A stretch of DNA of 64,000 nucleotides from Bacteroidales bacterium (GCA_017400135.1 JAFPVJ010000019.1:1-64000), one strand, 5' to 3'; numbered from the stretch's first letter, positions 11,420-20,114 are shown. Notes: generated by a model from the letters alone, not told the origin. Numbers and translations: made by a program.

Positions 11420-12286
11420 CTAGGCGCTGAGCCGCTCCATGCAGAGCTTGATGAGTCCGGGCAGGCCGGCCTTGTAGTTGGTGTTGGCGTCTTTGTGGTA
11501 ACGGTGCGCGATCGCGAAGCAGATCGTGCCGGCGTTGTGGCCGAGCTTGGCGGACATGCCCGCGAGGGCGGAGCCTTCCATCTCGAAGTTGTTGATGCGG
11601 TAGCCCTTGTATTCGAAGGATTCGAAGTCGGCGAGCATGTTAGGCATCGCCAGGCCCTGGCGCACGACGCGGCCCTGGGGCCCGTAGAAGCCGGACGCGG
11701 AGACCGTCATGCCGTGGACGCAGTCGTCGAAGAGGTGGATCAGCTTGTCGCTGGCGCGCACGAAATAGGGATCCGGCAGGTGCTTGTCCCAATGGACGTG
11801 CTTCTTGAACGCCTTCTCGAAATCGAGCAGGGCGATCGAGTCGCGGTCCGCATACCAGTTGAGCAGACCGTCGCAGCCGATGGAGATATCGGAGAAAATG
11901 TAGGAGCCCAGGGGCACGTCGGGCTGGATGGCGCCGCAGGTGCCGATGCGCAGGATGTCCAGCGTCCGGTGCTCCGGCAGGACCTCGCGCGTCTTGAAAT
12001 CGACGTTGGCCAGGGCGTCCAGTTCAGTCAGCACGATGTCGATGTTGTCCGTGCCGATGCCGGTGGAAAGGATGGTGAAACGGGTCCCGTTGTGCCAGCC
12101 CGTCAGGGAGACGAATTCGCGGGAAGCGGTGCGGTTCTCGATTTCTTTCATATAGGGGGCGAACAACTCCACGCGGCCGGGGTCGCCGACCAGGATGACC
12201 TTGTCCGCCAGGTGCTCCGGCTTGATGTGGAGGTGGAAAGCGGAACCATCGCCGTTGATGATGAGTTCAGATTCGGGTATACGCAT
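11420..12286 (-). CDS. Nucleoside phosphorylase (uridine/purine phosphorylase superfamily)
   Basis: 288 residues of the PNP/UDP superfamily, which splits nucleosides with phosphate into base and ribose-1-phosphate. Visible signatures are ILVGDPGRV near residues 31-39, the STGIGTDNIDIVLTEL region, RIGTCG, and the ribose-binding NFEMEGSAL. The overall arrangement is closer to uridine phosphorylase than to trimeric PNP, but base specificity cannot be read from sequence alone. It has its own promoter at 12313-12320 and is followed after 3 nt by the beta-helix gene. Confidence 0.85.
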   Translation of the reverse strand: MRIPESELIINGDGSAFHLHIKPEHLADKVILVGDPGRVELFAPYMKEIENRTASREFVSLTGWHNGTRFTILSTGIGTDNIDIVLTELDALANVDFKTREVLPEHRTLDILRIGTCGAIQPDVPLGSYIFSDISIGCDGLLNWYADRDSIALLDFEKAFKKHVHWDKHLPDPYFVRASDKLIHLFDDCVHGMTVSASGFYGPQGRVVRQGLAMPNMLADFESFEYKGYRINNFEMEGSALAGMSAKLGHNAGTICFAIAHRYHKDANTNYKAGLPGLIKLCMERLSA

Positions 12287-12312
12287 GGCAATAATTCTTT
12301 AAACGTCAGTCT

Positions 12313-12320
12313 CAAAGATA
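12313..12320 (-). promoter_or_regulatory. Bacteroidota -7 element TATCTTTG
   Basis: 26 nt upstream of the nucleoside phosphorylase ATG; likely promoter of the phosphorylase plus beta-helix pair. Confidence 0.6.
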
Positions 12321-12341
12321 GTTTTTATTTATGGAATTTCC

Positions 12342-12349
12342 TATTTTTG
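12342..12349 (+). promoter_or_regulatory. Bacteroidota -7 element TATTTTTG
   Basis: 21 nt upstream of the DUF4293 ATG at 12371. Confidence 0.55.
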
Positions 12350-12370
12350 TCAACCCAAAAAAACAAGACC

Positions 12371-12802
12371 ATGTGGCAGAGAATCCAGACCCTTTATCTT
12401 GCGATCGCGACCGCGCTCATCATATCGATGTTCTTCCTTCCCAAGGCCGTCGTTCCCGGCGCGGACGGGACGCCTGTCGAGACCTTCCGCTTCGTCACCT
12501 ACATCCCCTATCTGATCCTGCTGATCGTCATTGCCCTGCTTGACCTGCTGGCACTGACCACCTGGAAACAGCGGGTGTTCCAGATGCGCACCGCCATCCT
12601 GGCCGCGCTCGTCACCCTCGCCCTGCAGATTTGGCTGGTGGTAGATTACATTTCCAATGCGGGATCCATGGTCTTCCGGGTGGCGGCGGTATTTCCCGTC
12701 GTGGCGCTCATTTTCAATCTGATGGCGGCCCGCCGCATCCACGCGGACCAGCTGCTGGTGGAAAGTTTCTCCCGGCTCCGTTCAGACAAGCGGCGCCGTT
12801 AA
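12371..12802 (+). CDS. DUF4293 family membrane protein
   Basis: 143 residues with four hydrophobic segments at roughly 7-24, 45-62, 74-92 and 98-116. It begins MWQRIQTLYLAIATALI, the typical opening of the Bacteroidota-specific DUF4293 family. The C-terminal tail is basic (RLRSDKRRR). Function is unknown. The ATG at 12371 is preferred because it fits the promoter at 12342-12349 and the family N-terminus. Its last 21 nt overlap the 3' end of the convergent LytTR gene. Confidence 0.85.
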   Translation: MWQRIQTLYLAIATALIISMFFLPKAVVPGADGTPVETFRFVTYIPYLILLIVIALLDLLALTTWKQRVFQMRTAILAALVTLALQIWLVVDYISNAGSMVFRVAAVFPVVALIFNLMAARRIHADQLLVESFSRLRSDKRRR

Positions 12803-13687
12803 TCCGCCCTTCCGGGCATTGAAGCGTGCGAGGACGGTCTCCTCGTAGGTCTTGGAGATGGGGATGGGATCGATCAGATCCGAGTCCAATTCCAAGTAAT
12901 ACCCTCCCTTTTCCCGGGAGAGGACCCTTACCTTGGACATGTTGACGACGTATTTCCGGTGGCAGCGGACCAGGTCGCTGTCCCGGAAACTCTCCTCGAC
13001 CGTCTTGAGCCGGCAACGCAGCATATACTGTTTCAGGACCTCCTTGGTATCCGTATACCAGACCTTGATGTAGTTGTCGTCCGACTCGATGTAATACAGA
13101 TTGGAAGCGCTGACCGACAGTTTCATCATGCCGTTGTTGTCAAACAGCGTGATTTTCTGCTCCTCATGGGAAGGGAGTTCCTCGTCGGAAACGACGTTGC
13201 CGTAGTTGATCATCCGGATGGTCTGGTCCCTGTCGCGGATCGCGAAATACATGCCGGTGATCAGATAAGGGATGCCCAGCGACATGAGACAGTACAGGAA
13301 GGCGCGGGCGCACTGGATCGGCAGCGGAGTCTCGATAGCGAACAGGCCCTTCCGCACGCCGATGACAGCCAGCGTGACATAGGCGGCCGCGATCAGCAGG
13401 ATTTCCGCCAGGCACCAGAGCAGGTAACGCCCGAAACGTTTCCCCACCCAGTCCCGGCAGGCATACATCAGACGCCGGCTCAGGCATACGAGCAACAGGG
13501 CGCCCGCATAGAACAGGAGGGAGAAATTATAGATCTGGGAGGTCTCCAGCTGCGACCAGATGAGGTTGGAAGAAGGCACGACGCCGAGAAAGAAGAACAC
13601 GGAGAAGAGCGCGGTGAAAACCACCGTGGATATCAGCTGGACCTTTTCCAGCAAAAAATCCGGGACCTTGTCGTGCGCCAGTAGCAT
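12782..13687 (-). CDS. Membrane-anchored LytTR-family transcriptional regulator
   Basis: 301 residues. Four hydrophobic helices (about residues 17-40, 52-70, 88-110, 120-150) lead to a C-terminal LytTR DNA-binding domain (YIESDDNYIKVWYTD...VRCHRKYVVNMSKV). No receiver domain is present, so it is not a classic response regulator; membrane-bound LytTR proteins occur in Bacteroidota. The signal sensed is unknown. The ATG at 13687 lies 6 nt after the -7 element TATATTTG, so the mRNA is probably leaderless; an in-frame TTG at 13696 overlaps that element and is not a credible start. It overlaps DUF4293 by 21 nt. Confidence 0.85.
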   Translation of the reverse strand: MLLAHDKVPDFLLEKVQLISTVVFTALFSVFFFLGVVPSSNLIWSQLETSQIYNFSLLFYAGALLLVCLSRRLMYACRDWVGKRFGRYLLWCLAEILLIAAAYVTLAVIGVRKGLFAIETPLPIQCARAFLYCLMSLGIPYLITGMYFAIRDRDQTIRMINYGNVVSDEELPSHEEQKITLFDNNGMMKLSVSASNLYYIESDDNYIKVWYTDTKEVLKQYMLRCRLKTVEESFRDSDLVRCHRKYVVNMSKVRVLSREKGGYYLELDSDLIDPIPISKTYEETVLARFNARKGGLTAPLV

Positions 13688-13693
13688 AGGATG

Positions 13694-13701
13694 CAAATAT
13701 A
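13694..13701 (-). promoter_or_regulatory. Bacteroidota -7 element TATATTTG, leaderless arrangement
   Basis: Six nt from the start codon of the LytTR regulator at 13687. Confidence 0.6.
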
Positions 13702-13712
13702 GAAAAAAAGAT

Positions 13713-13720
13713 TAACTTTG
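13713..13720 (+). promoter_or_regulatory. Bacteroidota -7 element TAACTTTG
   Basis: 24 nt upstream of the fabF-like ATG at 13745. Confidence 0.6.
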
Positions 13721-13744
13721 CAGGACCAAGACAACTGACAGATT

Positions 13745-14998
13745 ATGGAGAAAAGAGTCGTCGTCACCGGACTCGGTCTCGTGACACCCATCGGCAACGA
13801 CGTCCCCACTTTCTGGGACAACCTCATACACGGCGTTTGCGGCATCGATTTCATCACGGACTTCCCCACGGAAGACCTGGCCGTCAAGATCGGCGGCAAG
13901 CTCAAGGATTTCGATCCGCTGCAATACGGGATGGACAAGCCCTTCGTGCGCAAGCAGGACCCGTTCACCATCTTCGCGATGGCGGCCGCTTTCCAAGCCA
14001 TGAACGACAGCGGCCTGCAGGCCGGAGAAGAGGCCAGCGCCATCGATCCCGAACGGCTCGGCGTCTATGTCAGTTCCGGCATCGGCGGTTTCGCGACCAT
14101 CTACCGGGAAGTCGGGAAGATGTACGAAGACCCGTCCGGCCAGTGGATCTCCCCCACCTTTGTCCCCACCATGATTTCCAACATGGCTGCCGGCCAGATC
14201 GCCATCAAATACAATGCGCAGGGCCCCTGTCTAGACATTGCGACGGCCTGTGCCACGGCCACCCATTCCCTGGGAGAGGCCTACCGCGCCATCCGGCACG
14301 GTTACGCGGACGCCATCCTGGCGGGCGGCACGGACCACTGTACGATTCCGATCGGCATTGCCGGTTTCGCCAACGCCCGCGCCCTGACCCGCGCCGAGGA
14401 TCCGAAACACGCCTGTCTTCCGTTCAATGCGGACCGGGGCGGATTCGTGATGGCGGACGGTGCCGCGGTGCTCGTTCTCGAAGAGTATGAGCATGCCGTC
14501 GCACGCGGTGCGCACATTTATGCCGAAATGGTCGGTTACGGCAACACCTGCGACGCCTACCACGCCACGGCGCCCCGCCCGGACGGCAGCACGCAGGCCC
14601 GCTGCATCAAGGATGCGCTCATGCAGGCCGGATTCGATGAGAAGAAAGACACCGTCTACGTCAACGCCCACGGCACGGGCACGCACCTCAACGACATCGC
14701 CGAAACCCAGGCCTACAAGGTAGCGTTCGGGGATTACGCCTACAAGCTCAAGATCAGTTCGACCAAGTCGATGCACGGGCACATGTTCGGCGCGACGGGA
14801 GCGGCCGAGGCGATCGCCGCGATCAAGGCGCTCCAGGAGGGCATCATTCCCCCGACGATCAACCTGGACCATCCGGATCCGGAATGTGACCTGGATTATA
14901 CGCCGAACGTCGCCGTCAAGGCCGACGTAACGCTCGCTTTAAGCGACAACTTCGGCTTCGGCGGCCACAACGCGTGTCTCGCCTTCAGGAAAGTCTAG
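13745..14998 (+). CDS. fabF: Beta-ketoacyl-ACP synthase II
   Basis: 417 residues of the KAS II family, which elongates acyl-ACP with malonyl-ACP in type II fatty acid synthesis. The nucleophile is Cys169 in IATACAT, with His309 in NAHGTGT and His346 in HGHMFGATGA. Length matches FabF. It does not sit beside acpP or other fab genes, so a paralogue serving aryl polyene or another specialised chain is possible, although no such cluster is visible. Its stop shares CTAG (14995-14998) with the convergent CoA-transferase gene. Confidence 0.9.
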   Translation: MEKRVVVTGLGLVTPIGNDVPTFWDNLIHGVCGIDFITDFPTEDLAVKIGGKLKDFDPLQYGMDKPFVRKQDPFTIFAMAAAFQAMNDSGLQAGEEASAIDPERLGVYVSSGIGGFATIYREVGKMYEDPSGQWISPTFVPTMISNMAAGQIAIKYNAQGPCLDIATACATATHSLGEAYRAIRHGYADAILAGGTDHCTIPIGIAGFANARALTRAEDPKHACLPFNADRGGFVMADGAAVLVLEEYEHAVARGAHIYAEMVGYGNTCDAYHATAPRPDGSTQARCIKDALMQAGFDEKKDTVYVNAHGTGTHLNDIAETQAYKVAFGDYAYKLKISSTKSMHGHMFGATGAAEAIAAIKALQEGIIPPTINLDHPDPECDLDYTPNVAVKADVTLALSDNFGFGGHNACLAFRKV

Positions 14999-16296
14999 AT
15001 TTCCACATTGAGAAAGTGCGGCCCGAAGCGGTCAAAGGCTTCGCGGCTGAGCTGCTCCCGGTCGTCGGGATGGGCGATGCTGATCATCAGCTTGGCCCGT
15101 TCCTGCAAGGACTTGCCGTAGAGATCCACCGCCCCGTACTCCGTCACGATCCAGTGCGCGTCCGCCCGCGGCGTGACCACGCCTGCACCCGGGTTCAAGA
15201 GGCTGACTATCTTTGACTTGCCCTTGTTGGTACGGGACGCGAAAGCCGTGATGGACTTGCCTCCCTTGGACATCGTCGCACCCTTGACGAATTCGACCTG
15301 CCCGCCCGTGCCGGAGAAGATGCGCGTACCGATGGAATCGGCGCTGATCTGGCCCGTCAGGTCCACCTCCGTCGCCGAATTGATCGCCTTCATGTGCGGA
15401 TTGCGGGAGATGACCCAGGGATCGTTGGTATAGGCGATGTCCTTCATCAGGACCGCCGGATTGTCATCGATGAAATCATACACTTCCTGCGATCCCAGGA
15501 GGAAGGAAGCGACCACCTTGCCCTTGTCGATGGCCTTGTTCGCGCCGTTGATAACGCCCGCCTTGATCAGACGGAGCAGGCCGTCGGCGAACATCTCCGT
15601 GTGCAGGCCCAGGTTCTTGTGGCCGCCGAGTTGCGCCGCCAGGGCGTTCGGCAGGGCGCCGATGCCCATCTGGATGCAGTCGCCATCCTCGACGAGCGCC
15701 GCACAGTTCTTGCCGATCAGCACCTCCGTCGGCGTCGGCTCTGCGAAGTCCTTGGTCACCAACGGCGTATCGTCCTCGACGAGATAGTCGAAACTGGAAA
15801 TGTGGATCAGGTCGCCGTGGGCGTACGGAACGTGCGGGTTGACGACCGCGATCCGCACCGCGGCCGACTCCACCGCAGCCACCGAACAGTCCACCGAAGT
15901 GCCGAGCGAGACATAACCGTTCTTGTCGGGGCGGGACACCTGGACCAGGGCCGCGCCGAGCTTGATAAAGCCCTCGCGGTAGAGTTTCTGGCTCTCGCCC
16001 AGATGGACCGGCAGATAGTCGGCGTAACCGGCGTTGACGTTCGCCCGGACATTGGGTCCGACGAAAAAGCCCTGCTCAAAGAAAATGCCCTCGTATCGCG
16101 GTTCCGAATACGGTGCCGGACCTTCCGTGTGGAAATGATGGAAATGGAGGTCACGCACGTCTCCCGCATCGGCCCGACGACACAGCGCCTGGATCAGCAC
16201 GTGCGGCACGCTGGCGACGCTGCTGAGATGCACGTGGCAGTGGGAAGGGATATGGCTGACGGCCTCATCGGCGGAAACGAAACGCAGATCTGTCAT
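14995..16296 (-). CDS. Acetyl-CoA hydrolase/transferase family protein
   Basis: 433 residues. It belongs to the family containing acetate/succinate and 4-hydroxybutyrate CoA-transferases, which move CoA between short-chain acids. Characteristic stretches are MGIGALPNALAAQL, GLHTEMFADG (probable catalytic Glu), FSGTGGQVEFVKGA and WIVTEYGAVDLYGKSLQERA. Substrate cannot be decided; succinyl-CoA:acetate or butyryl-CoA:acetate transfer would suit an anaerobic gut-type fermenter that also has the pta-ackA pair at 28.6-30.8 kb. It has its own promoter at 16328-16335. Confidence 0.87.
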   Translation of the reverse strand: MTDLRFVSADEAVSHIPSHCHVHLSSVASVPHVLIQALCRRADAGDVRDLHFHHFHTEGPAPYSEPRYEGIFFEQGFFVGPNVRANVNAGYADYLPVHLGESQKLYREGFIKLGAALVQVSRPDKNGYVSLGTSVDCSVAAVESAAVRIAVVNPHVPYAHGDLIHISSFDYLVEDDTPLVTKDFAEPTPTEVLIGKNCAALVEDGDCIQMGIGALPNALAAQLGGHKNLGLHTEMFADGLLRLIKAGVINGANKAIDKGKVVASFLLGSQEVYDFIDDNPAVLMKDIAYTNDPWVISRNPHMKAINSATEVDLTGQISADSIGTRIFSGTGGQVEFVKGATMSKGGKSITAFASRTNKGKSKIVSLLNPGAGVVTPRADAHWIVTEYGAVDLYGKSLQERAKLMISIAHPDDREQLSREAFDRFGPHFLNVEI

Positions 16297-16313
16297 AATT
16301 CGGGCAGTTTTTG

Positions 16314-16321
16314 TAAATTTG
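16314..16321 (+). promoter_or_regulatory. Bacteroidota -7 element TAAATTTG
   Basis: 26 nt upstream of the mazG ATG at 16348. Confidence 0.55.
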
Positions 16322-16327
16322 AGCCGT

Positions 16328-16335
16328 CAAAGATA
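16328..16335 (-). promoter_or_regulatory. Bacteroidota -7 element TATCTTTG
   Basis: 31 nt upstream of the CoA-transferase ATG at 16296; it overlaps the region transcribed from the divergent mazG promoter. Confidence 0.55.
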
Positions 16336-16347
16336 GAAAATATTCTG

Positions 16348-17136
16348 ATGCATACCAAAGAAGAGAAGCTCGCACAGTTTGCCCGCCTGCTCGACATCAT
16401 GGACGAGTTGCGGGAGAAGTGCCCCTGGAATGCCGCCCAGACGATGGAAACCATCCGTCCGATGACGGAAGAGGAGGTCTATGAGCTGAGCGACGCCATC
16501 GTCCGGGAGAGTCCGCAGGAGATCAGCAAGGAAATCGGGGATCTGATGTACCACCTGGTGTTCTATGCCCGCATCGCCCAGGAAAAAGGCGACTTCGACA
16601 TCGCCGACGCCATCGACAAGGTCTGCGGGAAGATGATCTTCCGCCACCCGCACGTGTTCGGCGGCGACGACCGCCCCACCACGGCCAAGGAAATCGCCGA
16701 CACCTGGGAACTGGTCAAGGCCAGGGAAAAGGGCGGCAACAAGACCGTGATGTCCGGCATTCCGGACGCGATGCCGGCCATTCTCAAGGCCCTCTCCATG
16801 CAGGAGAAGGCCCGCGGCTGCGGTTTCGACTGGGAGAAGAATGAAGACGTGTGGGACAAGGTCCACGAGGAACTGGGCGAGGTCGAGGAAGCCTGCGCGA
16901 AGGAAGGTCCGGAGCAGATGGAACTGGAATTCGGCGACCTGCTCTTCGCGGCCATCAACGCCGCCCGCCTTTACGGCATCGACCCAGAGGTGGCGCTGGG
17001 ACGCTCCTGCTCCAAGTTCCGCCGCCGGTTCAACTACCTGGAAGAGAACACCTTGAAGAAAGGAATCAAGCTGAGCGACCTCAGTCTCGCCGAGATGGAT
17101 GCCATCTGGGACGAGGCCAAGGCCAAGGGACTGTAG
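16348..17136 (+). CDS. mazG: Nucleoside triphosphate pyrophosphohydrolase MazG
   Basis: 262 residues with two tandem MazG modules, hydrolysing NTPs or dNTPs to the monophosphate and pyrophosphate (house-cleaning). The first module shows CPWNAAQTMETIRPMTEEEVYEL and KEIGDLMYHLVFYARIA; the second shows EELGEVEEAC and EFGDLLFAAINAARL. The start at 16348 agrees with the -7 element 26 nt upstream. tcdA follows after 4 nt and is presumably cotranscribed. Confidence 0.93.
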   Translation: MHTKEEKLAQFARLLDIMDELREKCPWNAAQTMETIRPMTEEEVYELSDAIVRESPQEISKEIGDLMYHLVFYARIAQEKGDFDIADAIDKVCGKMIFRHPHVFGGDDRPTTAKEIADTWELVKAREKGGNKTVMSGIPDAMPAILKALSMQEKARGCGFDWEKNEDVWDKVHEELGEVEEACAKEGPEQMELEFGDLLFAAINAARLYGIDPEVALGRSCSKFRRRFNYLEENTLKKGIKLSDLSLAEMDAIWDEAKAKGL

Positions 17137-17140
17137 CGAT

Positions 17141-17854
17141 ATGTGGGACGAACGCACGGAACTGCTCCTGGGAGCGGACAACATGGAACGGCTGCGGCAC
17201 TCGCAGGCCGTCGTCGTCGGCGTGGGCGGCGTGGGTGCCTGTGCAGCCGAGATGCTGGTCCGTTCCGGCGTAGGCCACCTCGTCCTGGTCGACAACGACG
17301 AAGTCGGAGAGACCAACCTCAACCGCCAGTTGCCAGCCCTCCGCTCCACCCTCGGGAAGAAGAAATGTTCCGTGCTGCGGGAGCGCCTGCTGGACATCAA
17401 CCCGGACCTGGACATCCTTCTGATTGAAGATTATATCCATGAGCAGAACGTCACCGCCCTGCTGGATCCCCTGCAGGCCGACGTGGTCATCGACGCCATC
17501 GATACCCTCTCTCCCAAGATCGCTCTGATCCAATATTGCCTCGGACGCGGCCTGAAACTGGTCAGTTCCATGGGCGCCGGCGCCAAACTGGACGCCACCG
17601 CCATCCGTATCGACGACATCTCCCGAACCCGGGAATGCCCGCTCGCCCACGCCCTGCGCAAGCGCCTCCACCGGCTGGGCATCCAAAGCGGGTTCCTGGC
17701 CGTATACTCCGTCGAGAAGCCCCGGCGCGAGTCCGTGATCCTGGAAGAAAGCCGCAACAAGAAGTCGCAGGTCGGCACCATTTCCTACCTGCCGGCCGCC
17801 TTCGGTTGCGCTTGCGCGCAGGCGGCCCTGGGCGAATTGCTGGATATTCCCTGA
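17141..17854 (+). CDS. tcdA: tRNA threonylcarbamoyladenosine dehydratase (ThiF/E1-like)
   Basis: 237 residues, the usual length for TcdA. It catalyses ATP-dependent cyclisation of t6A37 to ct6A37 in ANN-decoding tRNAs. The nucleotide-binding motif is VGVGGVGACAAEML, followed by VDNDEVGETNLNRQ and the family-typical SSMGAGAKLDATAIRIDDISRT. The adenylation chemistry is inferred from the E1-like fold. The ATG at 17141 is preferred because it gives the conserved N-terminus (..RTELLLG) 4 nt after mazG. Confidence 0.92.
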   Translation: MWDERTELLLGADNMERLRHSQAVVVGVGGVGACAAEMLVRSGVGHLVLVDNDEVGETNLNRQLPALRSTLGKKKCSVLRERLLDINPDLDILLIEDYIHEQNVTALLDPLQADVVIDAIDTLSPKIALIQYCLGRGLKLVSSMGAGAKLDATAIRIDDISRTRECPLAHALRKRLHRLGIQSGFLAVYSVEKPRRESVILEESRNKKSQVGTISYLPAAFGCACAQAALGELLDIP

Positions 17855-17861
17855 TTATTAC

Positions 17862-17869
17862 TATCTTTG
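17862..17869 (+). promoter_or_regulatory. Bacteroidota -7 element TATCTTTG
   Basis: 26 nt upstream of the GNAT ATG at 17896; likely serves the GNAT-prfA pair. Confidence 0.6.
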
Positions 17870-17895
17870 CAAGTTAAAACCAGACTCTTGCAAAG

Positions 17896-19011
17896 ATGGC
17901 GTACCAAGTGAAAGAAGTCGTGTCGAAGCGGGACCTGAGAAGGTTCGTCCGCTTCCCCGACCGTCTCTACAAGGACTGCGCGCAGTACGTCCCCGCTTTG
18001 CATGCGGACCAGGTCCGTTCGCTGACCCGGGTATCCACCCTTTCCTATTGCTCCCGCAAGATGTGGCTGGTACTGGATGGGGAAGAAGTGGCCGGCCGGA
18101 TCTGCGCCATGGTCAATCCCCGCTACAACGAGCGCTACGGCACGCGACGGGCCCGTTTCGGCTGGTTCGATACCATCGACGATTTCGAGGTGGCTCGCCT
18201 CCTGCTGGGCACGGCCGAAGCCTGGGCGAAGGAGCAGGGCATGGAGGAAATCCACGGCCCCCTCTATTACAACACCTTCGGCAAACAGGGCATGCTCGTG
18301 GAAGGCTTCGACAACATCCCGCCTTTCAACTGCCTGTACAACCATCCCTATTACAACGACTTTGTCGAGCGGCTGGGATACGGAAAGGAATGTGACTGGC
18401 TTCAGTACAAGATCCATGCGGAGGCTCCCCTGCCGGAGAAAACCTACCGGGTCGCGGAGCTCGTCATGGACCGCTACGACCTTCGTTTCGGAAGCATTTC
18501 CCGCCTGAAGAAGGATCCGGCGATGGTCCGGAAGTTCTTTGACGCTTATAACGAGAGCTTCGCTTCGGCGGTCCACAACTACGTTCCCCTCACCGAAGAG
18601 GAGATGCAGGAGGAGGCGCGGATGATGCTGCCCTTCGTTTCCGACAAGGCAGGGACCCTTCTCCTGGACGGGAAGGGAGACGTCGCGGCCTTCGGCATCG
18701 CTTTCCCTTCGATCTCGAAGGCACTCCAGAAGGCGCGCGGGCGGCTCTTCCCCTTCGGCTGGATCCACCTGCTCCGGGCGATGCACGATTTCGAAACCGT
18801 GGACCTGATGGTCAACGGAGCGACCCCCGAATGGCAGAACAAGGGCCTTTCTGCCGTCTACTATGTGGAAATGGCCGAAAAGATCCGCAAGGAAGGCATG
18901 AAAACGGCCATCTCCAACCCCCAGATCGAGAGCAACAGCGCCGTCAACATCTGGAACGACTATGAGCGCGAACCGTTCATGAGAAGGCGCTGCTACAGAA
19001 AGAAAATTTAA
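17896..19011 (+). CDS. GNAT-superfamily N-acyltransferase (YghO-like)
   Basis: 371 residues. The C-terminal half has a GNAT-like core (AAFGIAFPSISKAL...WQNKGLSAVYYVEMAEKIRKEG) and the N-terminus reads FVRFPDRLYKDCAQYVPALHADQ. It resembles the large GNAT proteins of the E. coli YghO type; some relatives have been proposed as acyl-CoA-dependent ceramide synthases in sphingolipid-making bacteria, but nothing in the neighbourhood supports or rejects that. It is cotranscribed with prfA (14-nt gap). Confidence 0.7.
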   Translation: MAYQVKEVVSKRDLRRFVRFPDRLYKDCAQYVPALHADQVRSLTRVSTLSYCSRKMWLVLDGEEVAGRICAMVNPRYNERYGTRRARFGWFDTIDDFEVARLLLGTAEAWAKEQGMEEIHGPLYYNTFGKQGMLVEGFDNIPPFNCLYNHPYYNDFVERLGYGKECDWLQYKIHAEAPLPEKTYRVAELVMDRYDLRFGSISRLKKDPAMVRKFFDAYNESFASAVHNYVPLTEEEMQEEARMMLPFVSDKAGTLLLDGKGDVAAFGIAFPSISKALQKARGRLFPFGWIHLLRAMHDFETVDLMVNGATPEWQNKGLSAVYYVEMAEKIRKEGMKTAISNPQIESNSAVNIWNDYEREPFMRRRCYRKKI

Positions 19012-19025
19012 AAATACGATACATT

Positions 19026-20114
19026 ATGGCGGAAAACACGCTGCTGGAGAAAGTACTCTCCCTACAGGACAAATTCAAATCGCTCGAGGACCAGCTGGCC
19101 AGCCCGGAAGTGGTCTCGGATATGAAGCGCTTTGTCCAGCTCAACAAGGACTACAAGGAACTGGAGCCCATCATCAAGGCCGGCCACGCCTACAAGAAAC
19201 TGCTGGACGACCTGGCCTCGGCCAAGGACATCCTGGTCAACGAGAAGGACAACGAACTGCGCGAGATGGCCCGCGACGAGATCGCCGAGATCGAACCTAA
19301 GATCCCGGAGATGGAGCAGAACATCAAACTCCTGCTCATCCCCGCCGATCCGGACGACTCGAAGAACGCGATGGTCGAGATCCGCGGCGGCACCGGCGGC
19401 GACGAGGCTGCCATCTTTGCCGGCGACCTCTTCCGCATGTATTCCAAGTTTGCGGAGTCCCGCGGCTGGAAGCTGGAAGTGACCGATCAGGCGCCCGGCA
19501 CGGCCGGCGGTTTCAAGCAGATTGTCTTCAAGCTTTCCGGCAATGACGGCGTCTATGGGGTGATGAAGTACGAATCCGGCGTCCACCGCGTCCAGCGCGT
19601 ACCGCAGACGGAGACCCAGGGCCGCATCCAGACTTCCGCCGCCTCGGTGGCGGTCTTCCCGGAAGCGGGCGAATTCGACATCGAGCTGGATCCCAACGAC
19701 ATCCGCAAGGATCTCTTCTGCTCGTCAGGTCCCGGCGGCCAGGGTGTCAACACGACCTATTCGGCCGTCCGTCTCACCCACATTCCTTCGGGCATCGTGG
19801 TCCAGTGCCAGGAGGAGCGTTCTCAGTTGAAGAACCTCGACCGCGCGATGGAGGAACTCCGCACCCGTCTCTACAACATGGAGCACCAGAAATATCTGGA
19901 CGGCATCGCCGCCAAGCGCAAGACGATGGTCTCGACCGGCGACCGCTCGGCCAAGATCCGCACCTACAACTATCCCCAGGGCCGTGTCACCGACCACCGG
20001 ATCAACTGGTCCATGTACAACCTTCCCGTCTTCATGGACGGCGCGATCCAGGAGTGCATCGACCAGCTCACGATTGCCGAGAACGCGGAGCGTCTCAAGG
20101 AAGCCGGGGAATAA
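19026..20114 (+). CDS. prfA: Peptide chain release factor 1
   Basis: 362 residues. It recognises UAA and UAG stop codons and triggers peptidyl-tRNA hydrolysis. The GGQ motif is at residues 237-239 (SSGPGGQGVN). The peptide-anticodon loop reads RVPQTETQG, i.e. PQT at 193-195 instead of the common PAT or PVT. TAG is used as a stop several times in this window, consistent with functional RF1. Its last 20 nt overlap the 3' end of the convergent rsmD gene, and a terminator hairpin follows inside rsmD. Confidence 0.96.
   Translation: MAENTLLEKVLSLQDKFKSLEDQLASPEVVSDMKRFVQLNKDYKELEPIIKAGHAYKKLLDDLASAKDILVNEKDNELREMARDEIAEIEPKIPEMEQNIKLLLIPADPDDSKNAMVEIRGGTGGDEAAIFAGDLFRMYSKFAESRGWKLEVTDQAPGTAGGFKQIVFKLSGNDGVYGVMKYESGVHRVQRVPQTETQGRIQTSAASVAVFPEAGEFDIELDPNDIRKDLFCSSGPGGQGVNTTYSAVRLTHIPSGIVVQCQEERSQLKNLDRAMEELRTRLYNMEHQKYLDGIAAKRKTMVSTGDRSAKIRTYNYPQGRVTDHRINWSMYNLPVFMDGAIQECIDQLTIAENAERLKEAGE

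Noticed and set aside
11495..12370. N-terminal extension of the DUF4293 frame across the nucleoside phosphorylase gene
   Set aside because: The upstream part is antisense to a well-conserved gene, and a promoter plus family-typical ATG lie at 12342-12371.
15394..16347. N-terminal extension of the mazG frame
   Set aside because: It is antisense to the CoA-transferase gene; the mazG start at 16348 has its own -7 box.
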